Under the pieces are notes generated by a model. The model had not been told where the DNA came from. It was given only the letters and a program-made list of their open reading frames with translations, and searched no databases. A stretch of DNA of 64,000 nucleotides from Lysobacteraceae bacterium PS02340 (GTDB taxonomy: Bacteria > Pseudomonadota > Gammaproteobacteria > Xanthomonadales > Xanthomonadaceae), in the NCBI GenBank assembly GCA_029959605.1, contig JASCOC010000007.1:1-64000 (forward strand), in the 5' to 3' direction. The position numbers were made by a program, and so were the translations under genes. Shown here piece after piece: positions 1 to 12,305 of this stretch; within the stretch, counting starts at the first letter, position 1; the number at the start of each line of letters is the position of its first letter.

Positions 1-1
1 C

Positions 2-196
2 GCCACCACCGAACTCGCCCCCCCCCCGCGCCAGGCCCCCCGGTGCCGCGGCGAGGCCGCGGCGCCGGCGCCGGCCGGCCCGGCGCCTTCCACCACCCAG
101 CCGCCGCTGCCCGTGCAGTCGGCGTCGCTGTCGCGCGGCACCAGCCGCCTGCAGCAGCGCGTCGAACCGAGCTTCGGCGGCAGGAGCCAAGCATGA
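2..196 (+). CDS. 3' end of an unidentified gene upstream of murC (murG expected by position)
   Basis: An open frame enters from the left edge and ends with TGA at 194-196, overlapping the murC ATG by the ATGA arrangement used throughout this operon. The visible 64 residues are Ala/Pro-rich and end in a Ser/Arg/Gln-containing tail. In related genomes murG precedes murC, so this may be an extended MurG C-terminus, but no MurG motif is visible. A long C-run near position 20 could hide a frame error. Confidence 0.35.
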   Translation, partial: ATTELAPPPRQAPRCRGEAAAPAPAGPAPSTTQPPLPVQSASLSRGTSRLQQRVEPSFGGRSQA

Positions 197-1647
197 TCCG
201 TCGTCTCCACCAGACCCGCGGCCTGTCGAAGGAAGACTTCGCCAAGGTGTTCTCGCGCGTGCATTTCGTCGGCATCGGCGGCATCGGCATGAGCGGCATC
301 GCCGAAGTGCTGTGCACGCTGGGCTACAAGGTGTCGGGCTCCGACACCGCCGACAGTGCGACGACGCGTCGCCTCACGCGCCTCGGCGCGACCGTGCATC
401 GCGGCCACGCCGCGGCGAATGTGCTGGGCACCGATTGCGTGGTCGTGTCGAGCGCGATCCGCCACGACAATCCCGAACTGATGGAAGCGCGCGCGCAGCG
501 CATTCCGGTGGTGCCGCGCGCCGAGATGCTCGCCGAGCTGATGCGCTTCCGTCGCAGCATTGCGGTAGCCGGCACGCACGGCAAGACGACGACGACCTCG
601 CTGACCGCAAGCGTGCTCGCCGAAGGCGGTCTCGATCCGACCTTCGTCGTCGGTGGCCAGCTGCTGGCTGCAGGCGCGAACGCGCGACTGGGCAGTGGCG
701 ACTGGCTGGTGGCCGAGGCCGACGAAAGCGACGGCAGCTTCCTGCGCCTGAATCCGCTGATCGCGATCGTCACCAACATCGACGCCGATCATCTGGAGAA
801 CTATGGCGGCGACTTCGCCCGTGTGCAGGCCGCATTCCACGAATTCCTGCATCGCCTGCCGTTCTACGGTCTCGCGGTGCTGTGCATCGACGATGCCGAA
901 GTCGCGCGTCTCGCGTCCGAAACGCCGCGTCACGTGATGACCTACGGCCTGTCGGAAGACGCCGACGTGCGCGCCGAAGACATCGGCCAGGACGGCGCGG
1001 CAATGACGTTCACGCTGTGCCTGCCCGAGAACACCCGCATCCGCGCGCGCCTCGCGTTGCCCGGTCGCCACAACGTGCTCAATGCGCTCGCCGCCGCTGC
1101 AGTGGGCTGGCAGCTCGGCGTCGCGCCGGAAGCCATCGTCGCCGCGCTCGGCCGCTTCGAAGGCATCGGCCGCCGCTTCAATCTGCTGGGCGAACTGGTC
1201 ACCCCGACCGGCGCACGCGTGCAACTGGTCGACGACTACGGCCATCACCCCAAGGAACTCGCCGCGGTGTTCGAAGCCGCCCGCGGTGGCTGGCGTGATC
1301 GCCGCCTCGTGGTCGCGTTCCAGCCGCACCGCTACAGCCGCACCCGCGATCTGTTCGACGATTTCGCCGGCGTGCTGTCGGATGTCGACGCGCTGGTGCT
1401 GACCGAGGTCTACCCGGCCGGCGAAGCGCCGATCGCCGGCGCGGATGCCAAAGCGCTGGCGCGTGCGATCCGTGCGCGCGGCCGCATCGATCCCGTCGTC
1501 GTCAGCGGCGCCGACGAGCTCGCCGGCGTGCTGCCCGACATCCTGCAGGACGGCGATCTGCTGCTGATGATGGGTGCCGGTGACATCGGCGCGGCCGTGC
1601 AGCAGCTGGCGCAATCCGGTTTTCAGACGACGGAGGCCGCGCGATGA
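193..1647 (+). CDS. murC: UDP-N-acetylmuramate--L-alanine ligase MurC
   Basis: Cytoplasmic Mur ligase that adds L-Ala to UDP-MurNAc in peptidoglycan precursor synthesis. The product is 484 residues, normal for the family. It shows the N-terminal nucleotide-binding turn [12 protein letters not shown], the ATP P-loop [10 protein letters not shown], the Mur ligase motif EADESDGSF, and the C-terminal [13 protein letters not shown] segment. The open frame extends further 5', but the ATG at 193 gives the canonical MIRRL start and overlaps the upstream stop, so it was chosen. The 3' end overlaps ddlB by 4 nt, so the genes are probably translationally coupled. No murB lies between murC and ddlB, unlike in many gammaproteobacteria. 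Confidence 0.97.
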   Translation: MIRRLHQTRGLSKEDFAKVFSRVHFVGIGGIGMSGIAEVLCTLGYKVSGSDTADSATTRRLTRLGATVHRGHAAANVLGTDCVVVSSAIRHDNPELMEARAQRIPVVPRAEMLAELMRFRRSIAVAGTHGKTTTTSLTASVLAEGGLDPTFVVGGQLLAAGANARLGSGDWLVAEADESDGSFLRLNPLIAIVTNIDADHLENYGGDFARVQAAFHEFLHRLPFYGLAVLCIDDAEVARLASETPRHVMTYGLSEDADVRAEDIGQDGAAMTFTLCLPENTRIRARLALPGRHNVLNALAAAAVGWQLGVAPEAIVAALGRFEGIGRRFNLLGELVTPTGARVQLVDDYGHHPKELAAVFEAARGGWRDRRLVVAFQPHRYSRTRDLFDDFAGVLSDVDALVLTEVYPAGEAPIAGADAKALARAIRARGRIDPVVVSGADELAGVLPDILQDGDLLLMMGAGDIGAAVQQLAQSGFQTTEAAR

Positions 1648-2618
1648 GTCTCACGCTGTCGCCGCCGCGTTTCACCGATCCGGCCGTGTTCGGCCGCGTC
1701 GCCGTGCTGCTCGGCGGCCCGGGTTCGGAACGCGAAGTCTCGCTGCAGTCGGGGCAGGGCGTGCTCGATGCGCTGCGCGCGCGCGGCGTCGATGCGCATG
1801 CCGTCGACGGCGTGCCCGCGCTCGCGAAGGCGATCGTCGCCGGCGAGTTCGACCGCGTCTTCAACATCCTCCACGGCGGCGATGGCGAGAACGGCGTGGT
1901 GCAGGGCCTGTGCGATGCGTTCGCGATTCCGTACACCGGTTCGCGGGTCCTCGGCTCGGCGCTGACCATGGACAAGATCCGCACCAAGCAGGTGTGGATG
2001 AGCCTCGATCTGCCGACGCCGCGCTACCGCCGTCTGCAGCCGGGCGACGACGTGCACGCCGCGGCGCGCGAGATCGGCCTGCCGGTCATCATCAAGCCGT
2101 CGAAGGAAGGCTCGAGCGTCGGCATCAGCCGCGTGTTCGAGGACGCCGACCTGGACGCCGCGGTCGCACTCGCCGCGCGCTATCCCGGCGAACTGCTGAT
2201 GGAGCAGATGGTCGAGGGTGACGAACTCACCGTCGCGGTGATCGAAGACGTCGATGGCCCGCGCGCGCTGCCGTCGATCCGCATCGTGCCCAAGGGCGCC
2301 TGGTACGACTACGACGCGAAGTACGTGTCCGACGACACCCAGTACCTGTGCCCGGGCCTCGACGGCGACGACGAGACGCGCATCGGCGCGCTCGCGGTCG
2401 ATGCGTTCGTGTCGGCCGGCTGCAGCGGCTGGGGCCGTGTCGATGTGATGCGCGATCGCCGCACAGGCGCGCTGCTGCTGCTCGAAGTGAACACCGCGCC
2501 GGGCATGACCAGCCACTCGCTGGTGCCCAAGGCCGCGGCGAAGATCGGCATCGACTATCCGGCGCTGTGCTGGCGCGTGCTCGAAGCGACCATCCCGTCC
2601 GAGGTGGCGCCGCGATGA
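1644..2618 (+). CDS. ddlB: D-alanine--D-alanine ligase DdlB
   Basis: ATP-grasp ligase that makes D-Ala-D-Ala for the peptidoglycan stem peptide. The product is 324 residues. Visible features are the N-terminal [13 protein letters not shown], the loop [12 protein letters not shown], the [13 protein letters not shown] segment, the ATP-grasp [12 protein letters not shown], and the C-terminal metal site [15 protein letters not shown]. It overlaps murC upstream and ftsQ downstream by 4 nt each, placing it inside one dcw transcript. Confidence 0.97.
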   Translation: MSLTLSPPRFTDPAVFGRVAVLLGGPGSEREVSLQSGQGVLDALRARGVDAHAVDGVPALAKAIVAGEFDRVFNILHGGDGENGVVQGLCDAFAIPYTGSRVLGSALTMDKIRTKQVWMSLDLPTPRYRRLQPGDDVHAAAREIGLPVIIKPSKEGSSVGISRVFEDADLDAAVALAARYPGELLMEQMVEGDELTVAVIEDVDGPRALPSIRIVPKGAWYDYDAKYVSDDTQYLCPGLDGDDETRIGALAVDAFVSAGCSGWGRVDVMRDRRTGALLLLEVNTAPGMTSHSLVPKAAAKIGIDYPALCWRVLEATIPSEVAPR

Positions 2619-3442
2619 ACCAGGCGTTCGGCACGATGGCGCGGGTCCTGGCCTGGGCACTGGCGATTGCGCTGGTGGCCCTGCCGGTGGTCGCCGTCGT
2701 CAACGGCTGGATCGGCGCCGAGCGCTGGCCGCTGCGCGTGCTGCGCGTCAACGACGGCCTGGAGCAGGTTGACACCGCGCGCGTGCGCGCTGCGGTGTTG
2801 CCGCATGCGCAGCGCGGGTTCTTCGCCGTCGATCTGGGCGATGCGCAGCGCGACGTCGCGCGCGTGCCCTGGGTCGCGGGCGTCGAAGTGCGCAAGAAGT
2901 GGCCGGACGTGCTGGAAGTGCGGATCGCCGAACACGTGCCGTTCGCGCACTGGGGCGACGCGCGCCTGCTGTCGACGCGCGGCCGGCTGTTCGCCGCCGA
3001 AGGTGTCGAGGCGCCGGCGGAGATGCCGCGCTTCGATGGCCCGGAAAACCGCATCGCCGACATCGTCGCGCTCTACAACGAATCCCGTGATCTGTTCGGC
3101 GGCGCCGGCGTGCAGGTCGAGCGCGTCGTGCTCGACGCGCGCGGCAGCTGGCAGCTGACGCTGTCGAGCGGCACCGAAGTCATCGTCGGCAGCCAGGAAG
3201 CGCGCCTGCGCCTGGCGCGGTTCGCACGGATGCTGCCGCGCCTGACCACCGGTCGCGCCGAGCCGCTCGCGCGCGCCGACCTCCGCTACACCAACGGCTT
3301 CGCTCTCGTCTGGGCGCAGCCCGAAGCGGCCGAAGCCGCTGCCGCTGCAGGCGCCGCGGCGCCGGCCGGCGCACCTGCCAACCGCGTCGCGGTGGCCCCG
3401 ATCTCCCACGCACTCCGCATCCAGAAGCACGGCCTCACATGA
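2615..3442 (+). CDS. ftsQ: Cell division protein FtsQ
   Basis: Bitopic inner-membrane divisome protein that links early and late division proteins. The 275-residue product has a short cytoplasmic N-terminus, one transmembrane segment near residues 8-28, then a POTRA domain (roughly [14 protein letters not shown] to [12 protein letters not shown]) and the FtsQ domain. The C-terminus ends in an Ala/Pro-rich stretch that is variable in this group. The ATG at 2615 overlaps the ddlB stop and the 3' end overlaps ftsA by 4 nt. Confidence 0.95.
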   Translation: MNQAFGTMARVLAWALAIALVALPVVAVVNGWIGAERWPLRVLRVNDGLEQVDTARVRAAVLPHAQRGFFAVDLGDAQRDVARVPWVAGVEVRKKWPDVLEVRIAEHVPFAHWGDARLLSTRGRLFAAEGVEAPAEMPRFDGPENRIADIVALYNESRDLFGGAGVQVERVVLDARGSWQLTLSSGTEVIVGSQEARLRLARFARMLPRLTTGRAEPLARADLRYTNGFALVWAQPEAAEAAAAAGAAAPAGAPANRVAVAPISHALRIQKHGLT

Positions 3443-4674
3443 ACCGCAAAGGCGACAAGACGCTCATCGTCGGACTCGACATCGGCACCTCGAAAGTGGT
3501 GGCGCTGGTCGGCGAGTATTCGCCGGGCAACCCGATCGAAGTCATCGGCATCGGCAGCCACGAATCGCGCGGGCTCAAGCGCGGCGTGGTGGTCGACATC
3601 GAATCGACGGTCCAGTCGATCCAGCGCGCCGTCGAAGAGGCCGAGCTGATGGCCGGCTGCGAGATCCGCTCGGTCTACGCGTCGATCTCCGGCAACCACG
3701 TGCAGTGCCGTAACTCGCCGGGCATCGTGCCGATCCGCGACAACGAAGTGACCTGGGCCGACCTCGATCGCGTGCTCGACGCCGCCAAGGCCGTCGCGAT
3801 TCCGGCCGACCAGAAGATCCTGCATGCGATTCCGCGCGAGTACGTGCTCGACGATTCGCAGGAAGGCATCCGCAATCCGGTCGGCATGACCGGCGTGCGC
3901 CTCGAAGTGCATGCACATCTCGTGGTGTGCGCGCAGTCGGCCGCCGCCAACATCAGCAAGTGCGTGCAGCGCTGCGGCCTCTCGATCGACGATCTGATCC
4001 TGTCGTCGCTGGCCTCGAGCACCGCGGTGCTGACCTCCGACGAGCGCGAGCTCGGCGTGGTGCTGGTCGACATGGGCGCGGGCACGACGGATCTGGCGGT
4101 GTTCGTGCAGGGCGCGATCTGCCACACGGCTTCGCTGCCGATCGCCGGCGACAAGGTCACTGAAGACATCGCGCACATGCTGCGCACGCCGACGCCGGAA
4201 GCCGAGCAGATCAAGGTCCGCTACGCCTGCGCGCTGGCGCAGCTGGCGACCAGCGAGGAATCGATCCAGGTGCCGAGCGTCGGCGATCGTCCGCCGCGTC
4301 GTCTGCCGCGCCAGTCGCTGGCGCAGGCGGTGCAGGCGCGTTACGAGGAGATCTTCGAGATGGTGCAGGCCGAACTGCGCCGCTCGGGGTTCGAGCAGCA
4401 CGTCCGCGCGGGCATGGTGCTGACCGGTGGCGCTTCGAAGATGGAAGGCGTGGTCGAACTCGCCGAGGAAATGCTGCAGATGCCGGTGCGCGTGGGCATT
4501 CCGCAGCACGTCACGGGCCTGGGCGAAGTGGTCGGCAACCCGGTGCACGCCAGCGGCGTGGGCCTGCTGCTGATGGGCAGCCAGATCGAGCACCCGCGGC
4601 GTCCGGTGGTTTCCGGCGGTCGCGCCGGCGGGTGGGTGAAAAAGATGTGGGCGCGGTTCAACGGCGAATTCTGA
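3439..4674 (+). CDS. ftsA: Cell division protein FtsA
   Basis: Actin-like ATPase that tethers FtsZ to the membrane. The 411-residue product starts with the phosphate-1 motif GLDIGTSKVVALVG, has the phosphate-2 motif DMGAGTTDLAVF and the adenosine motif GMVLTGGASKMEGV. It ends in a short amphipathic membrane-targeting helix rich in Trp, Lys and Phe (WVKKMWARFNGEF). It overlaps ftsQ by 4 nt; a 136 nt gap follows before ftsZ. Confidence 0.98.
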   Translation: MNRKGDKTLIVGLDIGTSKVVALVGEYSPGNPIEVIGIGSHESRGLKRGVVVDIESTVQSIQRAVEEAELMAGCEIRSVYASISGNHVQCRNSPGIVPIRDNEVTWADLDRVLDAAKAVAIPADQKILHAIPREYVLDDSQEGIRNPVGMTGVRLEVHAHLVVCAQSAAANISKCVQRCGLSIDDLILSSLASSTAVLTSDERELGVVLVDMGAGTTDLAVFVQGAICHTASLPIAGDKVTEDIAHMLRTPTPEAEQIKVRYACALAQLATSEESIQVPSVGDRPPRRLPRQSLAQAVQARYEEIFEMVQAELRRSGFEQHVRAGMVLTGGASKMEGVVELAEEMLQMPVRVGIPQHVTGLGEVVGNPVHASGVGLLLMGSQIEHPRRPVVSGGRAGGWVKKMWARFNGEF

Positions 4675-4810
4675 TTCGCGCCAGTGCGGGATGCGGCGGG
4701 CAGGGCGACGGCGACAGACGCAAGTGCGGTAGGCGGTACCTAAACCAATAGATGCCGGGAAGGACGTGGACACCACGCCGAACCCGGCCCAAACCCAGAG
4801 GACGACGGAC

Positions 4811-6094
4811 ATGGCACATTTCGAACTGGTCGAGAAGATGGCTCCAAACGCGGTGATCAAGGTCATCGGCGTCGGCGGCGGCGGCGGCAACGCGGTCGCC
4901 CACATGGTCAACAACAGCGTCGACGGCGTGGAGTTCATCACCGCCAACACCGACTCGCAGGCGATCAAGAACTGCGGCGCGAAGCTGCAGCTGCAGCTCG
5001 GCAGCAGCGTCACCAAGGGTCTGGGCGCAGGCGCCAACCCGGAAGTCGGCCGTCAGGCCGCACTCGAAGACCGCGAGATCATCATGGATGCGCTGCAGGG
5101 CGCGGACATGGTGTTCATCACCGCCGGCATGGGCGGCGGCACCGGCACCGGCGCAGCTCCGGTCGTCGCGCAGCTGGCTAAGGAGATGGGCATCCTGACC
5201 GTCGCCGTGGTCACCAAGCCGTTCCCGTTCGAAGGCCGTCGCCGCATGCAGGTCGCGCTCAAGGGCATCGAGGAGATGTCGGCGCATTGCGACTCGCTGA
5301 TCACCATTCCCAACGAGAAGCTGATCACCGTCCTCGGCCGCAACGCCACGATGATCCAGGCCTTCCGCGCCGCCAACGACGTGCTGCTGGGTGCCGTGCA
5401 GGGCATCGCCGACCTGATCGTCCGTCCGGGCCTGATCAACGTCGACTTCGCCGACGTGCGCACCGTGATGTCGGAAATGGGCCTGGCGATGATGGGCACC
5501 GGCAACGCACGTGGCGACGACCGCGCGCAGGCCGCCGCCGAAGCCGCGATCCAGAACCCGCTGCTCGACGACGTCAACCTGGCCGGCGCCAACGGCATCC
5601 TGGTCAACATCACCGCCGGCGCGGACTTCACGATGGCCGAGTTCGACGAAGTCGGCCGCACCGTCGAGAACTTCGCCAGCGAAGACGCGACCATCGTCAT
5701 CGGCACCGTGCTCGATCCCGACATGCAGGACGAAGTCCGCGTGACCGTGGTCGCCACCGGCCTCAACCGTGCACCCGCGCGCGCCACCGGCTACAACGGC
5801 GACAGCGCCGGCCGCGGCAAGCCGCAGGTGCAGCTGATCAGCAACAACCAGCGTGGGTTGCGCGACGGCACGACCGGCATGCTGATCGACGACGAGTCCG
5901 ACGCCGTGGCCCCGTACAGCCCGGGCCACAGCATCGCGGCCTCGCTGCGCGGCAACGGTGGTGGCGCGTCGGCGGCCTCGCCGCTGCGTGGTGCGACTCG
6001 CGCCGAATCGTCGGACGCGCCGAAGGCGGCCGACTTCGGCAGCGACAGCAGCTACCTGGACATCCCGGCGTTCCTGCGCCGCCAAGCCGACTGA
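4811..6094 (+). CDS. ftsZ: Cell division protein FtsZ
   Basis: Tubulin-like GTPase that forms the Z ring. The 427-residue product carries the GTP-binding signature [13 protein letters not shown], the T7 synergy loop around [11 protein letters not shown], and the conserved C-terminal peptide [11 protein letters not shown] that binds FtsA and ZipA. The frame is open to 4766, but the ATG at 4811 gives the family start [14 protein letters not shown] and has AGAGGA a few bases upstream. The 4675-4810 spacer may hold an ftsZ promoter, though no clear -35/-10 pair is visible. Confidence 0.98.
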   Translation: MAHFELVEKMAPNAVIKVIGVGGGGGNAVAHMVNNSVDGVEFITANTDSQAIKNCGAKLQLQLGSSVTKGLGAGANPEVGRQAALEDREIIMDALQGADMVFITAGMGGGTGTGAAPVVAQLAKEMGILTVAVVTKPFPFEGRRRMQVALKGIEEMSAHCDSLITIPNEKLITVLGRNATMIQAFRAANDVLLGAVQGIADLIVRPGLINVDFADVRTVMSEMGLAMMGTGNARGDDRAQAAAEAAIQNPLLDDVNLAGANGILVNITAGADFTMAEFDEVGRTVENFASEDATIVIGTVLDPDMQDEVRVTVVATGLNRAPARATGYNGDSAGRGKPQVQLISNNQRGLRDGTTGMLIDDESDAVAPYSPGHSIAASLRGNGGGASAASPLRGATRAESSDAPKAADFGSDSSYLDIPAFLRRQAD

Positions 6095-6123
6095 TCCGCG
6101 TCGATCGCGGCAGTCCGTTGTGC

Positions 6124-6144
6124 GCGCACCGTTGAGCGGTGCGC
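6124..6144 (+). other. Stem-loop after ftsZ
   Basis: Eight-base perfect arms GCGCACCG/CGGTGCGC around the loop TTGAG, 30 nt after the ftsZ stop. There is no T-run, so it may be an RNA-end stabiliser rather than an intrinsic terminator. Confidence 0.45.
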
Positions 6145-6227
6145 GGCGATGGCGTGCCGCTGCATGGCGGATCGTCCTCCCGCCATGACGCTTTGCCCGG
6201 CGTCGCGTTGTCCGCGCGGCGCCTTTG

Positions 6228-6258
6228 GGTCCACCGGGGTTCCCGGTGGACCGTTTTC
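6228..6258 (+). terminator. Rho-independent terminator of the dcw transcript
   Basis: Ten-base perfect arms GGTCCACCGG/CCGGTGGACC around the loop GGTTC, followed by GTTTTCC. It lies between ftsZ and lpxC and would separate the two transcripts. The rest of the 318 nt gap holds no gene. Confidence 0.7.
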
Positions 6259-6339
6259 CGGCGCTGCCGTGCGGATTTCCGCATGCATCCAGCGTTCTGA
6301 AGCACTGCCGCGCTTTCGTTCAGGTTCAGGCGGTGCCGT

Positions 6340-6345
6340 GATAAT
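6340..6345 (+). promoter_or_regulatory. Candidate -10 box for lpxC
   Basis: GATAAT lies 67 nt upstream of the lpxC start and just after the predicted terminator. The -35 region, near GTTCAG at 6318-6323, is poor. This call rests on the -10 hexamer and position only. Confidence 0.35.
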
Positions 6346-6412
6346 CTGCCCCCCGGTTCCGATGACAGTCCCATGACGGACACGCGGATCCTCCCTCCCT
6401 GCGGACTCCCCC

Positions 6413-7321
6413 ATGCCCCGCCAACGCACCATCAAGAACGTGATCCGCGCGACAGGCGTCGGCCTGCACAGTGGCGAGAAAGTGTTCCTGACGCTGCGCC
6501 CGGCGAGCCCCGACACCGGCATCGTGTTCCGCCGTGTCGACCTGGACCCCGTGGTCGAGATTCCGGCTGACGGCAACCTCGTCACCGAAACCACGTTGTG
6601 CACCGGCCTGAGTTGCGGCCCGGCCAATGTGCAGACCGTCGAACACCTGATGTCCGCGCTCGCGGGCCTGGGCGTCGACAACCTCTATATCGAACTGTCC
6701 GCGGCCGAAGTGCCGATCATGGACGGCTCGTCCGGTCCTTTCGTGTTCCTGCTGCAGTCGGCCGGTGTGGTCGAGCAGGACGCACCCAAGCGCTTCATCC
6801 GCGTGCTCAAGCCGGTGGAAGTGCGCGAAGGCGACAAGATCGCGCGCTTCGAGCCCTACGACGGCTTCAAGCTCGACTTCACCATCGCCTTCGATCACCC
6901 GGCGATCCCGGTCGCGCAGTCGCGCGCCGAGGTGGAGTTCTCAACCGAGGCCTACATCCGCGAAGTCAGCCGCGCACGCACCTTCGGCTTCATGCGCGAT
7001 CTGGAATACATGCGCGAGCGCAATCTCGGCCTCGGCGGCTCGATGGACAACGCGATCGTGCTCGACGAATTCCGCGTGCTCAACGACGACGGCCTGCGCT
7101 ACGCGAACGAGTTTGTGCGTCACAAGATCCTCGACGCGGTGGGCGATCTGTATCTCGCCGGTCACCCGATCCTCGGCCGTTTCGTCGGCTACAAGTCCGG
7201 CCACGCGCTCAACAACAAGCTGGTGCGCGCATTGCTGGCCGAAGCGGATGCGTGGGAGAAGGTCAGCTTCGACCAGACTGCGCCTGCGCCAGTCGCCTAC
7301 GGCACGCCCGCGATCGCCTGA
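6413..7321 (+). CDS. lpxC: UDP-3-O-acyl-N-acetylglucosamine deacetylase LpxC
   Basis: Zinc amidase for the committed step of lipid A synthesis. The 302-residue product has the usual length and start ([20 protein letters not shown]). The zinc ligands are visible in [16 protein letters not shown] and in [25 protein letters not shown] and the active-site region [16 protein letters not shown] are also present. It follows ftsZ as in most gammaproteobacteria but appears separately transcribed here. Confidence 0.98.
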   Translation: MPRQRTIKNVIRATGVGLHSGEKVFLTLRPASPDTGIVFRRVDLDPVVEIPADGNLVTETTLCTGLSCGPANVQTVEHLMSALAGLGVDNLYIELSAAEVPIMDGSSGPFVFLLQSAGVVEQDAPKRFIRVLKPVEVREGDKIARFEPYDGFKLDFTIAFDHPAIPVAQSRAEVEFSTEAYIREVSRARTFGFMRDLEYMRERNLGLGGSMDNAIVLDEFRVLNDDGLRYANEFVRHKILDAVGDLYLAGHPILGRFVGYKSGHALNNKLVRALLAEADAWEKVSFDQTAPAPVAYGTPAIA

Positions 7322-7403
7322 TCCGCGGTATTCAGCTTCGGCAATCTGCGCTGAACTTCTTCGGCATCGAGCCGGAGCAGTTCAGGACTCGCCGCGCAGG
7401 TAA

Positions 7404-7440
7404 CAGAAATTTAACTTTGAATTTCTGAATCTTTAATTTT
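7404..7440 (+). terminator. Terminator between convergent lpxC and dciA
   Basis: Perfect 8 nt arms CAGAAATT (7404-7411) and AATTTCTG (7420-7427) are followed by the T-rich tract AATCTTTAATTTT. The AT-rich block stands out in this GC-rich region and sits just after lpxC, with dciA ending from the other side at 7535. Confidence 0.6.
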
Positions 7441-7534
7441 CAGTTAACTTCCTGCCGACGCACCGCCGGTAGGATGCCCGCTCCCCTTCACCCGACGTCG
7501 ACGTCGGTGACCAGGGGAAGACGGATCTCCCGAC

Positions 7535-8002
7535 TCATCGCGTCCCGTTGTCGTCGTCATCAGGCGGTTGCAACGAGGCCAGCGCGGCTGCCACGGCCCT
7601 GCGGGCCACGGCGGACGGCGGTGTCGGACGTGCGCGGCCTGCATCGACTTCCGGTCGAAGCGGTCGGGTCGAGGTCCTGATCACGATGTCGCTGACATCC
7701 AGCCCGATGGACCGGGCGGCGTCGAGCAGCACATCGGCCGACAGGCGCAGCCTGGCGTGCCAGATGGGCGAATCGACGAGGAAGACCAGCCTGCTGCCAT
7801 CGACATTGGCCAGCCGCGCATGCGGCGCCAGCGACGGCGGGAGCAGGGGAACGAGGCGGCGGTCCAGCGCGTCGAGCCACATGGCCCGGCGGATCGGATC
7901 GGCCGACGCACCACCCAGTGCCGCGTCCAGCGCGGCCGTCGGAGTCCCGCTACGGGATGCACCGATGCGGGGTGGCTTGGACCTGGACCTGAAATCAGAC
8001 AT
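7535..8002 (-). CDS. dciA: DciA-type (DUF721) replicative helicase loader
   Basis: The 155-residue product matches the DUF721/DciA family, whose members help load the replicative helicase DnaB in bacteria lacking DnaC. A Ser/Arg/Pro-rich start (MSDFRSRSKPPRIGAS) is followed by a KH-like core with LANVDGSRLVFLVDSPIWHARLR split over a central beta region, then an Asp/Pro-rich tail. The frame continues upstream of 8002, but the ATG there begins the recognisable protein. The same lpxC-dciA-M23-secA order is known in Xanthomonas. Its start lies only 8 nt from that of the divergent M23 gene. Confidence 0.8.
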   Translation of the reverse strand: MSDFRSRSKPPRIGASRSGTPTAALDAALGGASADPIRRAMWLDALDRRLVPLLPPSLAPHARLANVDGSRLVFLVDSPIWHARLRLSADVLLDAARSIGLDVSDIVIRTSTRPLRPEVDAGRARPTPPSAVARRAVAAALASLQPPDDDDNGTR

Positions 8003-8010
8003 TGGCACGC

Positions 8011-8922
8011 ATGACTCTAGATTCGTTGTTGAATGATATGCGCGGCCGCGCTGCGCAGGTGGCCGCCAAGGCCCGCGCACTCGCGGTCCGCAAGCCCCTC
8101 ACCGTCATGACCGCCGTCGCGGTCGCCAGCCTGTGCGGCGGCGCCGCGCTCAATGCCGCCGAAGTCGCGCGCATGCACGGCGTGGCCTCGGCGAACGAGC
8201 AGGGCATCGAAGACACCCGCCGCGACGCGCAGCGCGAGATCAACGCACTCGCCGCCCGCATGGGCGAACTGCAGGCGCAGGCCAACCGGCTCAATGCCCT
8301 GGGCGACCGCCTCGCGCGTGGCGCGGGCCTGGAAGACGGCGAGTTCGATTTCGACCGTCCGGTCGGCCAGGGTGGTGCGGAACCGGCGCGCGACATGCCG
8401 GCCCGCAAGCTGATCGGCGGCATGGACGCGCTCGACGGCGATCTCGCCAACTCCGGCCAGCAGCTCTCCGTGCTCGAAGCGCTGCTGTTCGATCGCCGGA
8501 TCGAGCAGAACGCATTGCCGTCGCGCTCGCCGGTGGCGAGCAGCTACGTGACCTCGTCCTACGGCTATCGCGCCGACCCGTTCGGTCGCGGTGGTCAGTT
8601 CCACAAGGGCATCGACTTCGACGCCCGCACCGGCGACCGCGTGATGACCGTCGCCGATGGCGTGGTCAGCTACTCGGGCGTGCGCAGCGGCTACGGCAAC
8701 GTGGTCGAAGTGGACCACGGCAACGGCTACGTGACCCGCTACGCGCACAACTCGCGCAACGTGGTGAAGGTGGGCGACCTGGTCCGCGTCGGCGACGAGA
8801 TCGCCAAGGCCGGCTCGACCGGCCGCTCGACTGGTGCACACGTGCACTTCGAAGTCTGGGAGAACGGTCGCGTGCAGAACCCGCGCAAGTTCCTCGGCGA
8901 CATGGGCGTCAGCCGGCAGTAA
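8011..8922 (+). CDS. M23 family metallopeptidase (murein hydrolase type)
   Basis: Predicted membrane-anchored or periplasmic zinc endopeptidase, or a regulator of cell-wall hydrolysis. The 303-residue product has one hydrophobic segment near residues 30-50 (TVMTAVAVASLCGGAAL), a coiled-coil-like region to about residue 90, then a complete C-terminal LytM domain: HKGIDFDARTGDRV supplies His and Asp ligands, and GAHVHFEVWENGR supplies the catalytic HxH. The start is uncertain: TTG 8002, ATG 8011 and ATG 8038 are in frame and none has a good ribosome-binding site. A run of seven Ts immediately follows the stop. Confidence 0.85.
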   Translation: MTLDSLLNDMRGRAAQVAAKARALAVRKPLTVMTAVAVASLCGGAALNAAEVARMHGVASANEQGIEDTRRDAQREINALAARMGELQAQANRLNALGDRLARGAGLEDGEFDFDRPVGQGGAEPARDMPARKLIGGMDALDGDLANSGQQLSVLEALLFDRRIEQNALPSRSPVASSYVTSSYGYRADPFGRGGQFHKGIDFDARTGDRVMTVADGVVSYSGVRSGYGNVVEVDHGNGYVTRYAHNSRNVVKVGDLVRVGDEIAKAGSTGRSTGAHVHFEVWENGRVQNPRKFLGDMGVSRQ

Positions 8923-9209
8923 GTTTTTTTGCCTGCCTCCGCGTGCGGAGCAGTGAACCCTTCATGGGTCAAAGGCCGGGACAGGGCGAGCCTCCCGCTC
9001 GCAAGCGTGCGGGTATCGCGTTCGAGATGGTGACCAGATCACGCGCTCCGGTCTGCGCTGATCGCCACCATCCGACCCGCCCCCACGCCGCCCGGGCGGG
9101 CTTCAGTCCGCTGACGCAGATGACGTCCCGCTCGCCACGTCGTGTGCGATCGACGGTCGGTCGCGCACGAGCGGCGAGTCGCTTGAAAACGCCGCTGCGC
9201 TCCCCAAGC

Positions 9210-9215
9210 TACAAT
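9210..9215 (+). promoter_or_regulatory. Candidate -10 box of secA
   Basis: TACAAT lies about 100 nt upstream of the secA start. TTGAAA occurs at 9183-9188, but the 21 nt spacer is too long for a standard pair, so the -35 is unresolved. The 8923-9315 gap holds no gene. Confidence 0.4.
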
Positions 9216-9230
9216 GCGTGTTGCCATCGA

Positions 9231-9251
9231 GGGGCGCCAGGCGCCCTTTTT
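9231..9251 (+). terminator. Terminator-like hairpin in the secA leader
   Basis: GGGCG (9232-9236) pairs with CGCCC (9242-9246) across the loop CCAGG. It can be extended by wobble pairs and is followed at once by TTTTT (9247-9251). It lies 15-35 nt after the candidate -10 and 65 nt before the secA ATG, so it would act inside the secA leader unless the promoter is further downstream. Confidence 0.55.
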
Positions 9252-9315
9252 CTTGTTTGCGGATTCGGGGGAAACCGCCCCGGGCCGCGTTCCGTCTCCA
9301 GAACCCGGACTTCCA

Positions 9316-12069
<2,754 letters not shown>

Positions 12070-12092
12070 GTTCCGGGGAGTGGTTCTCGGCA

Positions 12093-12143
12093 TCTCTCCC
12101 TCCGGGAGAGACTTGAGCCAGGGTCGACGCGGAAACCGCGTCG
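12093..12143. repeat. Two short hairpins after secA
   Basis: TCTCTCCC/GGGAGAGA with loop TCC (12093-12111) resembles the core of the element at 13544-13566. CGACGCGG/CCGCGTCG with loop AAA (12125-12143) follows. Neither has a T-run. They lie in the 236 nt gap between secA and the MutT-ThiE gene. Confidence 0.55.
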
Positions 12144-12305
12144 GCTGAGCACAAGGCGCCCATGAACCCGGCAAGCCGGTCTTGCCTGGAGCTCAGGGCG
12201 CCGGGGACCGACCATCACATCGGATCCGAGCCTGACCATCGCGATGGCTGGCAAACCGCCCGCACCCCGCCTAACCTGACCGCCCTCTCCGAACTTCCGA
12301 GCGGC

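Noticed and set aside
3286-5037. A long minus-strand open frame opposite ftsA and ftsZ
   Set aside because: GC-rich third positions keep antisense frames open; no recognisable domain or start signal is present.
7681-8014. Overlapping open frames on both strands around the dciA region
   Set aside because: Only the minus-strand frame has family signatures; the plus-strand ones are shadows.
9214-9315. In-frame N-terminal extension of secA from ATG 9214
   Set aside because: It would start inside the likely -10 box and translate through the terminator-like hairpin, and is not conserved in SecA.
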